From: Myrica gale
Taxonomy: Eukaryota > Streptophyta > Magnoliopsida > Fagales > Myricaceae
NCBI GenBank assembly: GCA_963930655.1
Contig: OZ005602.1
Coordinates: 22,643,840-22,707,839 of the forward strand
Direction: 5' to 3'
Length of the DNA stretch: 64,000 nt
Positions 1-10,263 of this stretch are shown here, one piece after another (position 1 is the stretch's first letter; each line of letters opens with the position of its first letter). The position numbers and the translations under genes were made by a program. The notes below the pieces were generated by a model that made no database searches, was not told the origin of the DNA, and saw only the letters and a program-made list of their open reading frames with translations.

Positions 1-1437
1 TCTTTAGCATTTGGTAATCCATTCAAAGACAGTAACAGGACACGATATTTGGAAAATACAAATGAAATGGTATCATATGTTGATTCACAGTCTTCTGTGG
101 TTGCGTACTGTATTGGCAGGTGGACTCAGCCTTGGCATCAGACAAGGCACTCGAGCGGATGCCGCTCTGGGGTCCTGCACTGTCCAATATAGAGAGCTGC
201 AAGGCCTTGAAACTGAGAAGTTTTTGTCTTACTTCAGACCTTGTGTTATACCTGTTGAGGGTGTATTCTTCACTAGAAGGGCGTTTAAATGGTGAAACAT
301 ACAAGGTCAGATCATTCTTACGGCCAACACAAATTAAATATTTCAGTTGCTTTCGATATCACGGTTATAATCCGTCAACATAAGGCATATATCAGTAATT
401 ATTATGCACGGCCAAATTGAATGCATGATTTATTTTGGTTTACACACTTTAATAATACGTGGAATTCAGTTATTCTCTGTGGTATGCATGTTGCAGGTGC
501 CTTTTTCTCGGTCATCACTGAACCACGATGATGTATTCATTCTTGACACCGCATCAAAGATTTTTCTCTTCAGTGGGTGCAACTCTAGCATACAAGAAAG
601 GGCTAAAGCTTTGGACGTTGTTCAGTATATAAAAGAGAATAGGCATGGTGGAAAGTGTGATGTGGCAACTATTGGTTGGGATCTTTTTTGTCTTTCTTCT
701 TGCTCCTTCTTCTTTCAAGGAAAAGATATTGAAGCTAACATTTGTTCAATGCTACAGAGGATGGAAAGTTTGTCGGTGATTCTGACGTGGGTGAATTCTG
801 GTGTTTATTTGGTGGTTTTGCTCCCATTCCTAGGGACTCGCCTTCTTCTTTCCAAAAGAAGTCTCATAATCCCGCTGTGAAACTACTCTGGTAACTTTCC
901 TTAACTTACAAGACTTGTTTGCTGGTTCAATCTCCTTCTATTCGGTTTCAAGACCCCTTACTTGGGACTATGATGAATGTAAGGAAAGTATTAATGTGAG
1001 TCAATTTACTCTAGATGCCTGATACTGAAAAGAGGTATTCAAAGTATCTATTGCTTTCTGATATTTATAATGGCCATTCTTTCAGACTGGTTGACTTGCC
1101 TAACATAGTCATGACTCGGCTAGTTTTTTCTGCTCAGATCCAGATGATAGGAAGTTGTATTTGTGGGTGTTGGTATTTTCTTTATTTATTGCACATGTAG
1201 TAGCATGACCCTGAATAATACTTGAACTTCTCAACAGGATCACCATGGAGGGCAAGCTATATCAGACTGGAACTCATTCACTGACTAAGAAAATGCTTGA
1301 GGCAGACAAATGCTATTTGTTGGACTGTGGTACTGAGATTTTTGTTTGGATGGGAAGAAAAAGCTCTGTTTCAGAACGGAAGATAGCAATCTCTGGAACA
1401 GAGGTAAGAATTAGTTCTCCTCTCCTTTGGCCCCTGG
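1..1437 (+). pseudogene. Truncated villin-1 copy (exons 4-7 with introns)
   Basis: This stretch matches the complete villin gene from about 12437 to 13998, introns included and very closely, so it is a recent DNA-level duplicate and not a retrocopy. It begins before the window and stops inside intron 7. Exon 4 begins at 120, exon 5 at about 497, exon 6 at about 758 and exon 7 at about 1238. Against the intact copy, exon 4 has lost one base near 156, which shifts the frame. A second deletion of about 123 bp after position 305 removes the end of exon 4 and its splice donor, with a 5-bp microhomology (ggtca) at the joint. Exons 5-7 still read through. It cannot make villin, because four of 22 exons are present and exon 4 is broken. 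Gene identity is near certain from the match to the intact copy. Confidence 0.9.
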
Positions 1438-1740
1438 GCATACCTATTGTAACCTGGCTATATACGCTGAGCAACAGCTCAATGCCTTTAGGATGGTGAA
1501 GGAGTTGGGATTAGCTGTGGAAATGAGGTTAGATTATAGGAACTGTGATCTCGTGATGGCTGATGAGATAGAGAGAGCTATAAGGCGCCTAATGGAATGT
1601 GATAATGAGGTTAAGAAGAAGTGAAGGAGATGGGAGAGATGGCCAGAGCTGCTGTCATGGAAGGTGGATCTGCATTCATCTCTGTTGGACAACTTATTGA
1701 GGACATCATAGGCAGCAGCAGTTGATATAGATTATGAAGG
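1433..1740 (+). pseudogene. UDP-glycosyltransferase 3' fragment (UGT71-like)
   Basis: Directly after the villin fragment the sequence encodes the end of the plant secondary-product glycosyltransferase signature and the enzyme C-terminus. The readable parts are [27 protein letters not shown], a [12 protein letters not shown] helix and a C-terminal MARAAVMEGGSAFISVGQ segment, ending near 1725. In the family these residues form the last part of the UDP-sugar binding domain; the wording is closest to the UGT71 group as I recall it. The frame breaks twice: one base is missing at the TWP-YAE step near 1458, and one at about 1621 after KKK. No upstream catalytic half is present. The piece was joined to villin intron 7 by a rearrangement at about 1437. 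It is a dead gene fragment. Confidence 0.8.
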
Positions 1741-2220
1741 GTGCATTTTGGGTTCATTTTTAGTTTCCTATATATGTTTTTGAGGGCATTGTTCCCATTC
1801 TGGATTCATACTCTGGACTGGTTGAGTAGTGCTTGTTCTTGTTGCACTCTTGACACTGAAATGACACTTCTTATTTGACTCAGTCGAGCAGAGACTACTG
1901 TCTAATAGGTGCTTTGCCCCAGCTATACTACTTGGAATGAACTCTATTTCCACAATTTGCACACTTATATATGCTTGTTATGCGGACTGGTATCTATTTT
2001 ATTACTAGGAAATAAAGGGAGGAAGAAAATGGGTTAAGAACCAAGAATTAGAAAAGAACAAACTGAAGAAAGCTTCGTATTCATCAATTTTGTAGTGCTA
2101 TACATTTAAAAATACTGTTGAAAGGGCTAAATACAATTCATTAGTTCTAGAATTGTCAATTGGGCAATGAGAATTGTGCTCACTGTTTATCTAGAACCAT
2201 AATTAACCATCTATCACGTC
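1741..2220. other. Gene-free stretch after the UGT fragment
   Basis: AT-rich sequence without a convincing reading frame. The first part is probably the former 3' untranslated region of the glycosyltransferase fragment. I see no repeat ends or RNA gene here. Confidence 0.4.
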
Positions 2221-2224
2221 CTAT

Positions 2225-3121
2225 TTGAAAGACATTTCTTCCTTTATAGCAGAAAATTCTGCGATGATATCTTTGATCTTCATTTCCTCCCTGGGGTCTT
2301 CAACAATCTCAATTATACTCTGTCAGAGCCATCTTGGTAACATCATGGATGGTACGGCCAGAAGGTAGCCTACAAGGTAAACATCCTCATTCCTTGAGAA
2401 GAAGATTCCATGGATGTACACTCATTGATGCCTTGCCACCTTGACCACAATTTGACTCATTTTGTTGATATTCTACGCCATTGCTGCAAAACATAAGAAA
2501 ACAACTAAGCTTGAACATTAGAATTCCTCATGGGCTTCTCTTTTGGCTTCGTTGCGACCATTCCTCTAAATGCCCTAAAAGCAACAAAAACAGAGCCTTT
2601 GGGGCGTGGATTCCTATCATCATTGTCTCTCAATGCATTGCATTCAGCCACAAAAGCTCTTGCAGCTCCTTTTTGTACGAGGTCAAGGACTTTAATTCGC
2701 CACACTACCAGCCATTCTCTGGACAGAGTTCCCATACATACAGATACAGCAGCCATTTTTTAGCAACAAAAGAATTGCTTCCTGATTAAACTCCTGGTTT
2801 TGGTTAGCAATCTCAAATCATACAGAACAAAAAAAAGTTTATGGCTGGAAGCAAATCTTTCCAACAGCACTCGAGGCCATAACGCGAAGAACTTTATGCC
2901 CTCTTTAGCATTGCGGAGGACAACATCAAAGTCGGAACTACAGTTGCAATCAGCGTAATTGCGGGTTCGAATAGGAGCTTATTCACAACAGTTGATGATA
3001 TCCATCCTTTGGGTGGCGTGAACACTGCGGGAGATCTTGGCTTTATTCCGCAGAGGGTTTCATTGGCATATTCCAAGTCTTCAAGCACCAAAACCACCTG
3101 CATATCCAACCCAACTTGCAA
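2225..3121 (-). pseudogene. Degraded gene of unknown family
   Basis: Three islands on the minus strand look protein-coding but I do not recognise the protein. At 3121-2894 a frame reads VLEDLEYANETLCGIKPRSP and later PPKGWISSTVVNKLLFEP. At 2756-2505 another reads KGAARAFVAECNALRDND and NPRPKGSVFVAFRAFRG. At about 2374-2225 an acceptor-like tag is followed by LPSGRTIHDVTKMALTE and, after an apparent 2-bp loss, by EIVEDPREEMKIKDIIAEFS up to a TAG stop. The islands could be exons of one gene. The frame break near the end suggests it is decayed. No function is proposed. The reading could also be chance for one or more of the islands. Confidence 0.3.
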
Positions 3122-4427
3122 CTACAAAACACCTTCATAATCTCCATCGCATCAGCATCATTGAATTGAATTGTTTTACTTTGGCAGCTTCTCACTTCCT
3201 CCAACTTCTTTTGAGAACAATCAAGGATACAAATATCTGAGTTTTGCCTCGTGGGGTTGACGATTCATAATTTCAAACACTTGTCCTGCAAACTACTCTG
3301 AATATTCTGTCACTTGAATGGTTGGACTTTTACCTCTCTTAATTTCCAACACTCAAGTTAATAAGGTCGCGTTCGACACAGAATGCAGCAGCAATATATG
3401 CAATTCCTATCACAACAATTTGTGTCTCGGAGGTCAGAAACCCCGGCCCCTACTTTTTTTATCCCGTGGTTTTGGCATTGCATCCATTCTCGACCACAAA
3501 AAACGTCGATATATTGCTATACGGAAAGCCACAAATTTTGGGTCAACACGCTCTACAAGTCCATCCAAGCATCCCCCACTCTTTCTTCTAACGTGTAAGA
3601 AAAACGCAATTTCATATTTTCATTTGATAATAGTATTCCGAACTTTTCCCCTATTAATCTCTTGGGTCTCACAAGCATGGGGAAATTTCGAAGTCACGCC
3701 GAACACTGAGATGGACTTTCAGCCTTAAAAAGAAATTCATATAATTGGCTTCCAATAACCAAGTTGCTGATTTCTACAAGACTCGTGTAAACAGGTTAGG
3801 TCAAACTTCAAAGTGACACGCAAAACGGTTCTCAAGACTGAAAGACAAAACTAGACCAAAATAGCCAAGACCCCACAAACCCATGATTGCAGAATCTCAG
3901 TGTCTGACCCCATTTCACTTTCTTTTTGGCAAGTGTAGTCTAAACACAGTAAAACCGCCTTTAAAGGAAGGCCCTACACCGGATCACAAGTGAAATTGAA
4001 TAAAGAAAAAGGCAAATGAAACCTCAAACATCAATAACAAATTAACAATCACCGAATTTTTTTTTTTTAACGACATTTGTTCCGATTATTATCGCATTTG
4101 TCGCACTGAATGGACCGATACATATGGACTTGCCGCTTTGAACCTCTCCACAATAAGATTTCAATACAAGAGTAATGCGAAGCCAACAAAAATCCACTGA
4201 AAACACAGACCTTGAAACTGTGAAACTGAATGGACCGGTGACAAAATGGTCACTGAACTTATTTTTTTTTTACTTTTTGGTCACTGAAAATACGTAGTGG
4301 TGACTTTTCACTCCATCCGTCAAACTTCCGTTAAATTTTAACGGAATAAGATTCCGAATTTACAAAAGGGTGGATCCGGTTCCGATCCCCTCTGCGCCAT
4401 AAATGCAAAGGACCACCTACTATTACT
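3122..4427. other. Gene-free stretch with half of a small repeat
   Basis: No confident gene. A short minus-strand reading near 3405-3350 looks like a membrane helix and may be another island of the unknown gene before it. Around 4140-4345 the sequence repeats the phrases tgaatggacc and tggtcactga and has the ccgttaaattttaacgg palindrome, which looks like one arm of a small inverted-repeat element; I cannot find the second arm. Confidence 0.35.
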
Positions 4428-5433
4428 TTTTTCTACATGCTTTTTTTTTCTAGGCAACAAGACAACATATTAAAAACCGAGAATAGTACAGCCAATACAA
4501 AACACAAAACCGACTTGAGGGCTAGCAGAAAACCTAAACGGACCAGAAGGCCCTACAAGAAACCGGAACCAAAGGTCTGGTAGCCAAACCGGACAACACA
4601 GCCGGTACCATAACAACCAAGACCAACACAGGCCAACACAAACAACCAACAACAACAACCAAGACCAACAGGCCACAAAGGCCAACCAATAAACATAAAC
4701 AAATCGGTCACAGAGACCGAAACCCGATACAACCACCGGCGAAAGCGGTGGCGGCTTCTGTTAGAGGAATGACGAGCTGAGCGCCGAACCGACTCCAACA
4801 AGAGAGACTTCATGCAAAGACAAGCTGCACCATGAGGAAGAGGAGAGAGAGCTCCACAAGGGCGGTAACCAGAGGGGCCAGGAACCAAAACAACCGAACA
4901 CAGCGGCGGCACACGCTCCCACGACCGCGCGTGGCCCACACGCGCCAGCAAGGAAGGGTCGGACAGGGACGGCAAGGACCGCCAGGGGGAGCTAAGCACA
5001 GCGGGGCAGAACGGGTCATCCAAAAAACGGCCAAACCCTCCGGGAGAGAAGCACAAGAGGACAACGCGTGAGATCCACGCGCGAGCGTGCGCGCGCGTGA
5101 AGGCTCACGCGCCGTCCGGATGTAAAGTCGCGGGGCCGGAGCTGGTCGCCGGAAAGAGCAGTCCACCACCAAGGAAGCCGTGTGCACAAAAAACCACCGG
5201 ACAAGCCGGGATCTAACAACAAACCGAAATCCAAAAACCAATCCGGAGAAACTCCGGCCACCAATAGAGTGACCGGAGAAGAGGGAAGGGAGGAGGGGGA
5301 GGAGGCGGAGCTCCTCCCCCAGCCACAGCAACAAAGGGGCAGAGGGTTGGTTCAGAAGAGGGGGAGGGAGTCTAGAGAGAGGGAGGAGTCTCCCTCTCTA
5401 GACGAGGGCTTTAATTGTTTTTCTACATGCTTT
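4428..5433 (-). mobile_element. Non-coding GC-rich retroposon, copy 1
   Basis: A roughly 970-bp insert (4444-5417) is bracketed by a perfect 16-bp direct repeat, tttttctacatgcttt, at 4428-4443 and 5418-5433. A T-run sits just inside the left end, so the element lies on the minus strand with its poly(A) tail at the left. Read on the minus strand it starts with a CT-rich leader (ctctctagagaggg type). It then passes through a GC-rich part with many ccgg and gcgcg words and ends in a T-rich tail. Only short, mutually overlapping frames are present and none resembles reverse transcriptase. Target duplication of this length plus poly(A) is the mark of LINE-driven retroposition. Copies of the same layout lie at 8.55 kb and 51.2 kb. 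Confidence 0.8.
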
Positions 5434-5583
5434 GCTTCTCCATGAAATTACAAAAGAACACATTAATTAGAAAAGACTCATTAAAAATTAAAATAGACAA
5501 CGACGACAAAGCTCAACAACCGAACCAACGATTTAAAGTTCAAACATAAAAGGGATAGGGGATGCCAGGAGACTCGAATAATC

Positions 5584-5775
5584 TCAAGCAACACAATAAG
5601 ACCACTGCTCATCCTCAGCGGCAGCAGAAGCAGCATTGTAATCGTTCTCGTTGCAGTAGTAGAAGCCATTGTTATTGATTGCAGTCAAGCTGCAAGAAGA
5701 GGCTCCCACCACCAGATAAGGCATGTTGTGGAAAGAACGGGCTAGGCTGCAAGCCAGAGCAGCACTCGCGGCCAT
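5584..5775 (-). CDS. Possible small protein, 63 aa, head to head with the PPR gene
   Basis: A short open frame starts at 5775 on the minus strand and ends at 5584, pointing away from the PPR start codon only 28 bp away. The predicted peptide has an alanine-rich, signal-like start (MAASAALACSLARSF) and an acidic end (EDEQWSYCVA). I do not recognise it. An alternative start at 5883 would overlap the PPR coding region. No splice signals are needed and an AT-rich tail follows the stop. It may be a real small gene sharing a bidirectional promoter, or a chance frame in the PPR 5' region. Transcript evidence would be needed to promote it. Confidence 0.25.
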   Translation of the reverse strand: MAASAALACSLARSFHNMPYLVVGASSCSLTAINNNGFYYCNENDYNAASAAAEDEQWSYCVA

Positions 5776-5802
5776 GGCTACTGACAAATAACCTGGAAAC
5801 TC

Positions 5803-8007
5803 ATGGCAACTCTGAGCACCCCTACTCTCTCTCTCCCGCCTGCCTCCCCAACCGTCAATAACGACAGATATTTTGCCAACCACCCAACACTTCTTGTCAT
5901 CAACGAATGCATCAGTACGAAGTTCCTAAAGCAAGTCCATGCTCAGATGCTCCGTTCAGGTCTCTTCTTCGACCCTTTCTCTGCCAGCAAGCTCATCACT
6001 GCCTGCGCTCTCTCACAGTTCTCCAGCCTCGAATACGCCCGCCAAGTTTTTGACCAAATTCCCCAACCAAATCTCTACACTTGGAACATCCTCATTCGGG
6101 CATATGCGTCGAGCCGCGACCCTTCTCAGAGTTTCATACTCTTTTTGCGAATGCTTCATGAGTGTGAACATTTTCCAGACAAATTTACTTTTCCTTTTCT
6201 GATCAAGGCGGCTTCGGAGCTTCAAGCTTTACGGGTTGGCAGAGTGTTTCATGGGATGGCGATTAAAGCGTCTCTCAGCTCTGATATCTTTGTTCTAAAT
6301 TCTCTCGTGCATTTTTATGGTTCTTGTGGGGATTTGGATTTGGCTTATAGGGTCTTTGTGAAGATTCTGCAGAAAGATGTCGTCTCATGGAATTCTATGA
6401 TCACAGCTTTCGTGCAAGGAGGTTGCCCGGAAGAGGCACTTGCATTGTTTAGGACGATGGAGAAGGAGGATGTGAAGCCGAATGATGTAACGATGGTGGG
6501 TGTTCTTTCAGCTTGCTCGAAGAAGCTGGATTTGGGGTTTGGGAGGTGGGTGTGTGGGTACATTGAAAGGAATGATATTAGTGTGAACTTGACTTTGAGC
6601 AATGCAATGCTTGATATGTATATGAAATGTGGGAGCATTGAAGATGCGAAAAGTTTGTTTGATAAGATGCCTGAGAGAGATATTTTCTCCTGGACAACTA
6701 TGCTTGATGGTTATGCTAAGTTAGGCGAATATGAGGAGGCTGGGCACATTTTTTATAAGATGCCTCGTCAAGATATCGCTGCATGGAATGCCCTTATTTC
6801 TGCTTATGAACAGAATGGTAAACCAAAGGAGGCTTTGGCTATTTTCCGTGAATTGCAGCTCAGAAAGGATGCAAAGCCAGATGAGGTCACTCTTGTGTGT
6901 GCTCTCTCAGCTTCAGCTCAGTTGGGAGACATGGATGTAGGCAGGTGGATCCATATGTACATGAAAAAGCAGGGGATTAAGTTGAATTGTCATCTCACAA
7001 CCTCTCTCATTGACATGTATGCTAAGTGTGGAGATCTAGAGAAGGCGCTTGAGGTATTTCATTCAGCAGAGAGAAATGATGTGTTTGTTTGGAGTGCCAT
7101 GATTGCTGGTCTGGGGATGCATGGGCGTGGGAGGGCGGCACTAGATTTGTTTTGGGAAATGTTAGAAGCTAAGGTCAAGCCCAATGCTGTGACTTTTACC
7201 AATGTATTATGTGCCTGTAGCCACACAGGATTAGTAAATGAGGGACGAGCCTTATTCCATCAAATGGAGCCAGTTCATGGGGTGGTGCCTGGAGACAAGC
7301 ACTACGCTTGCTTGGTTGATGTTCTTGGTCGTTCAGGCCTTGTGGGAGAGGCTGTCGAATTGATTAAGAGAATGCCTATACTTCCTACTGCTTCTGTATG
7401 GGGAGCTCTGCTTGGGGCCTGTAGACTTCATGGGAATCTTGAGTTTGCTGAACATGCTTGTAGCCGTTTGCTTGAGTTGGAACCTAGAAATCATGGAGCC
7501 TATGTGCTTTTATCAAACATATATGCTAAAACAGGGAAATGGGATAGAGTTTCTGGGATAAGGAAGCTAATGAGAGATTATGGACTAAAGAAAGAACCAG
7601 GTTGTAGCTCCATTGCAGTCAATGGAATTGTTCACGAGTTTTTGGCTGGTGATAATTCTCATCCTCTATCCAGGGAAATCTACTCAAAGTTGGATGAGAT
7701 TGCAGCAACACTGAAATCAACTGGTTATGTGCCAAACAAGTCCCACCTCCTGCAATTGGTTGAAGAAGAAGACATGCAGGAGCAGGCGCTAAACCTTCAC
7801 AGTGAGAAATTAGCAATTGCCTTTGGGCTTATTAGTGTAGTTCCGTCTCAACCAATTCGGGTTGTGAAGAATCTTCGTGTTTGTGGAGATTGCCACTCAG
7901 TCGCTAAGCTGATATCTAGGCTTTACAATAGAGAGATACTTCTGAGGGATTGTTATCGATTCCATCATTTTAGAGGAGGGCATTGCTCATGTATGGACTA
8001 TTGGTGA
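5803..8007 (+). CDS. OTP81: DYW-type pentatricopeptide repeat RNA-editing factor (OTP81-like)
   Basis: An intact, intronless frame of 734 residues. The start at 5803 gives a short basic and serine-rich leader, as expected for organelle import. Residues from about 60 to 600 are PLS-type PPR repeats, with clear units such as [18 protein letters not shown] and [18 protein letters not shown]. They are followed by the E region ([20 protein letters not shown]). The C-terminal DYW deaminase domain has HSEK and CGDC, which fit the zinc-binding HxE and CxxC pattern, and it ends exactly in DYW. As I recall it, the Arabidopsis protein OTP81 (At2g29760) aligns over its whole length. That factor is needed for editing in the chloroplast rps12 intron. 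The specific target is inferred by orthology, while the class is plain from the sequence. Confidence 0.95.
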   Translation: MATLSTPTLSLPPASPTVNNDRYFANHPTLLVINECISTKFLKQVHAQMLRSGLFFDPFSASKLITACALSQFSSLEYARQVFDQIPQPNLYTWNILIRAYASSRDPSQSFILFLRMLHECEHFPDKFTFPFLIKAASELQALRVGRVFHGMAIKASLSSDIFVLNSLVHFYGSCGDLDLAYRVFVKILQKDVVSWNSMITAFVQGGCPEEALALFRTMEKEDVKPNDVTMVGVLSACSKKLDLGFGRWVCGYIERNDISVNLTLSNAMLDMYMKCGSIEDAKSLFDKMPERDIFSWTTMLDGYAKLGEYEEAGHIFYKMPRQDIAAWNALISAYEQNGKPKEALAIFRELQLRKDAKPDEVTLVCALSASAQLGDMDVGRWIHMYMKKQGIKLNCHLTTSLIDMYAKCGDLEKALEVFHSAERNDVFVWSAMIAGLGMHGRGRAALDLFWEMLEAKVKPNAVTFTNVLCACSHTGLVNEGRALFHQMEPVHGVVPGDKHYACLVDVLGRSGLVGEAVELIKRMPILPTASVWGALLGACRLHGNLEFAEHACSRLLELEPRNHGAYVLLSNIYAKTGKWDRVSGIRKLMRDYGLKKEPGCSSIAVNGIVHEFLAGDNSHPLSREIYSKLDEIAATLKSTGYVPNKSHLLQLVEEEDMQEQALNLHSEKLAIAFGLISVVPSQPIRVVKNLRVCGDCHSVAKLISRLYNREILLRDCYRFHHFRGGHCSCMDYW

Positions 8008-8538
8008 ACATGTATTGCTCTGCCTTTGAAGATCTTACCTCATATTTCAAGTATGATGTGGTGCTGGCTAAGTAATTTTTGAAGCACCCCGAATGAAAGT
8101 GAATGTAATCCTAGTGGTAATTAAGCTTACTGCCCAGGACTCGGGAAATTTCAAGGCGATTGGCAGGAGATATTTGAAGTGCAATGACAGGTTGAAGTCA
8201 CAAAGAATTGTACCAATGACAACTTTCCGATCAGGTGCATCTTTTTGCAGAATTTGAGTTGCCGTTTGAGAGAGTATTTGAAAACATAGACTCTTCAAGA
8301 TATTAAGGACAGAATGGAATTGCACGAGGTATACATAACAGAGCTTTTGCTTTTAGGTTTAATTTGTAAGGTCTCGCAAATCTTTGTTATTAGTATGACT
8401 ATCAGTTAATTACGCCGTGGATGTGACAAAACAGGAAATTAGCAATCGAGTTAGAATCTACAGCAGTAATACAAAGATATATCTCATTGCAAAATTTGAA
8501 AGCTTTTTGTTTGTGCAAAAGCAATCGGAATTTGTGTG
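8008..8538. other. PPR 3' flank
   Basis: The presumed 3' untranslated region of the PPR gene followed by AT-rich DNA. I see no further gene before the retroposon that begins at 8539. Confidence 0.4.
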
Positions 8539-9088
8539 CACTTTCTCTGTCTTTTTTTTTAATGATAATAGTAGCACCTTTTATTAATAAAATCAAGGAG
8601 GTTGAAAAACTTCAAGAACATGCTCTAAAGGGCGAACCAGACACTCCGAAGAGTCGGCGGACCAACGAGCAGGGTGACCAAAAGGCCATACAAAGACCCA
8701 CAAGGGGCAGAAAAATCTTATCAGGCAGCAAACTAATATGATTAGCAGAAAATGAAAGGCAATGGCGAAATATGGTGACACGAGCAGCAGTTGGAGGCGT
8801 TCTCCAGTTGGCCGGTGTAGAAAGCCTCTCCAGTCGATGTAGATGGCGTCCCCGCCGGTTGTGGTCTTCAAAAACCTCTAGAATAGCGTAGATCTAGCTA
8901 CCAAATTCGCCGGAAAAAAATTCCCTAAAAGTGGCCGGAAATGGGGATTTATTGAGAGATCCAAGCACGTAGGACAAGAGTAGAGGAGGAGAAGGGGACG
9001 GAGAAGGAAGCAAGATGGGAGAGTGACAGCCACAAAGGTGAAAATTCTAGAGAGAAGTTAGACTAGAATCCTGCCACTTTCTCTGTCT
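8539..9088 (-). mobile_element. Non-coding retroposon, copy 2
   Basis: A 522-bp insert (8553-9074) flanked by a perfect 14-bp duplication, cactttctctgtct, at 8539-8552 and 9075-9088. A T-run follows the left duplication, so the element is on the minus strand and ends in poly(A). Its minus-strand tail, attttattaataaaagg, then an AT-rich stretch and A-run, resembles plant LINE 3' ends. The 5' side is CT-rich and the middle carries ccgg words, the same layout as the copies at 4.4 and 51.2 kb. Sequence identity between the copies is not obvious by eye. No coding frame of interest. Confidence 0.8.
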
Positions 9089-9984
9089 ACTGTTGTGTTG
9101 TGTTGTGCTTTTTACCCCTAAATAACAGTGGTTGTCTCTTTAATGCCTGAGCAATATTATCACTGCTTCGGAAGTCACTTATTTTTATATTTTTAATGTT
9201 ATTTTATGAGGCGCTCATTGTCCGTTTTTAACTTGGAGCAGGCCAGGTTGTGAATCAAAATGTTGTTGATTTTTAAAAATATATTTTTATATAATTATAA
9301 ATATTAAAAAATTACTCAAATCATCATGTTTTTCACTAATATCTATAAAAATTTATTTTTTATTAATTTATCTCAAAATCTAATGATCTTCTAATCTACC
9401 TTAATTTTTACAGTAAATTTTGACTTCCAAAGAGAGTTCTCTTTAAATAGACTGGGAATATTGCCGTTTTATTATTGATAAAAAAAATTCAGATTTTATT
9501 ATTTAACTAAGAAAGTTATAAAAATTCATAAAATTCTCTAAAGAAAGAGAACTTTGCCAAACCAGACCAAATAAATATCAAGATAATTTTGCATTTGTGC
9601 TGTTAACAATAATTCCGAAAGCTATTAGAGAATTAAATTTTGTTACTTATCATGAGAGGGTATTTATGTGCTAAAATTTTGACCTAATAAATAAATATAA
9701 AATAATCTCTATTTTTTCACCAACTATCGTACCTACTACCCCGTCTCAATCGTTTAGTGATTTTTCTGGTTGGTGACATTCCTTATGGGTTTATTTTATC
9801 TCTAGATGAACTTAAAAAATAAGAAATAATTATAAATAGGTAATAAATATACATCATGAATCCTTCATTTCGAGTAAATATATAATTTGCAATCATTGCT
9901 GATGGATAATATTTATGAATATAATGATCCAATGGGAAGTCCGAAGTACAGCATATGCATATGCTAAACTTTGTCTTATAGCAT
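9089..9984. other. AT-rich gene-free stretch
   Basis: Very AT-rich DNA with scattered A- and T-runs. I see no gene, RNA or clear repeat ends. Confidence 0.4.
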
Positions 9985-10179
9985 CTGTAAATTGATAAAA
10001 TTCACGGACCAAAATAAAATATACCACAAAATTATTGTTCATTTTGTATATAGTAAAGATATTATTGTCAATTTATTAATTTTTTAAAGATATTATTATC
10101 AAATAGAAGGTAAAATTGATTTAATAATAATAGTTAAAGGGTGTAATATGTCAAAATTAATAGTTTAAGGGATAAAATG

Positions 10180-10180
<1 letters not shown>
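9985..10180. repeat. Member of the 'ttagggtgtaatgtgtcaaa' inverted-repeat family
   Basis: This stretch has the phrases seen in four other places of the window: gatattattgtcaattt, aagggtgtaatatgtcaaaa and a closing ataaaatgtcata. Only one arm is clear here, because it runs straight into the TA microsatellite. Related copies lie near 22.5, 30.5, 36.9 and 40.8 kb. Confidence 0.5.

Positions 10181-10181
<1 letters not shown>

Positions 10182-10262
<81 letters not shown>
10182..10262. repeat. (TA)n microsatellite
   Basis: About 80 bp of uninterrupted TA dinucleotides, ending in tctatatag. It lies between the repeat copy and the villin promoter region and is likely to vary in length between individuals. 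Confidence 0.95.

Positions 10263-10263
<1 letters not shown>

Noticed and set aside
4553-5334. Long overlapping minus-strand frames (167-174 aa) in the GC-rich block
   Set aside because: They overlap each other in different frames, have no family likeness, and lie inside a retroposon with target duplications. GC-rich DNA gives long chance frames.
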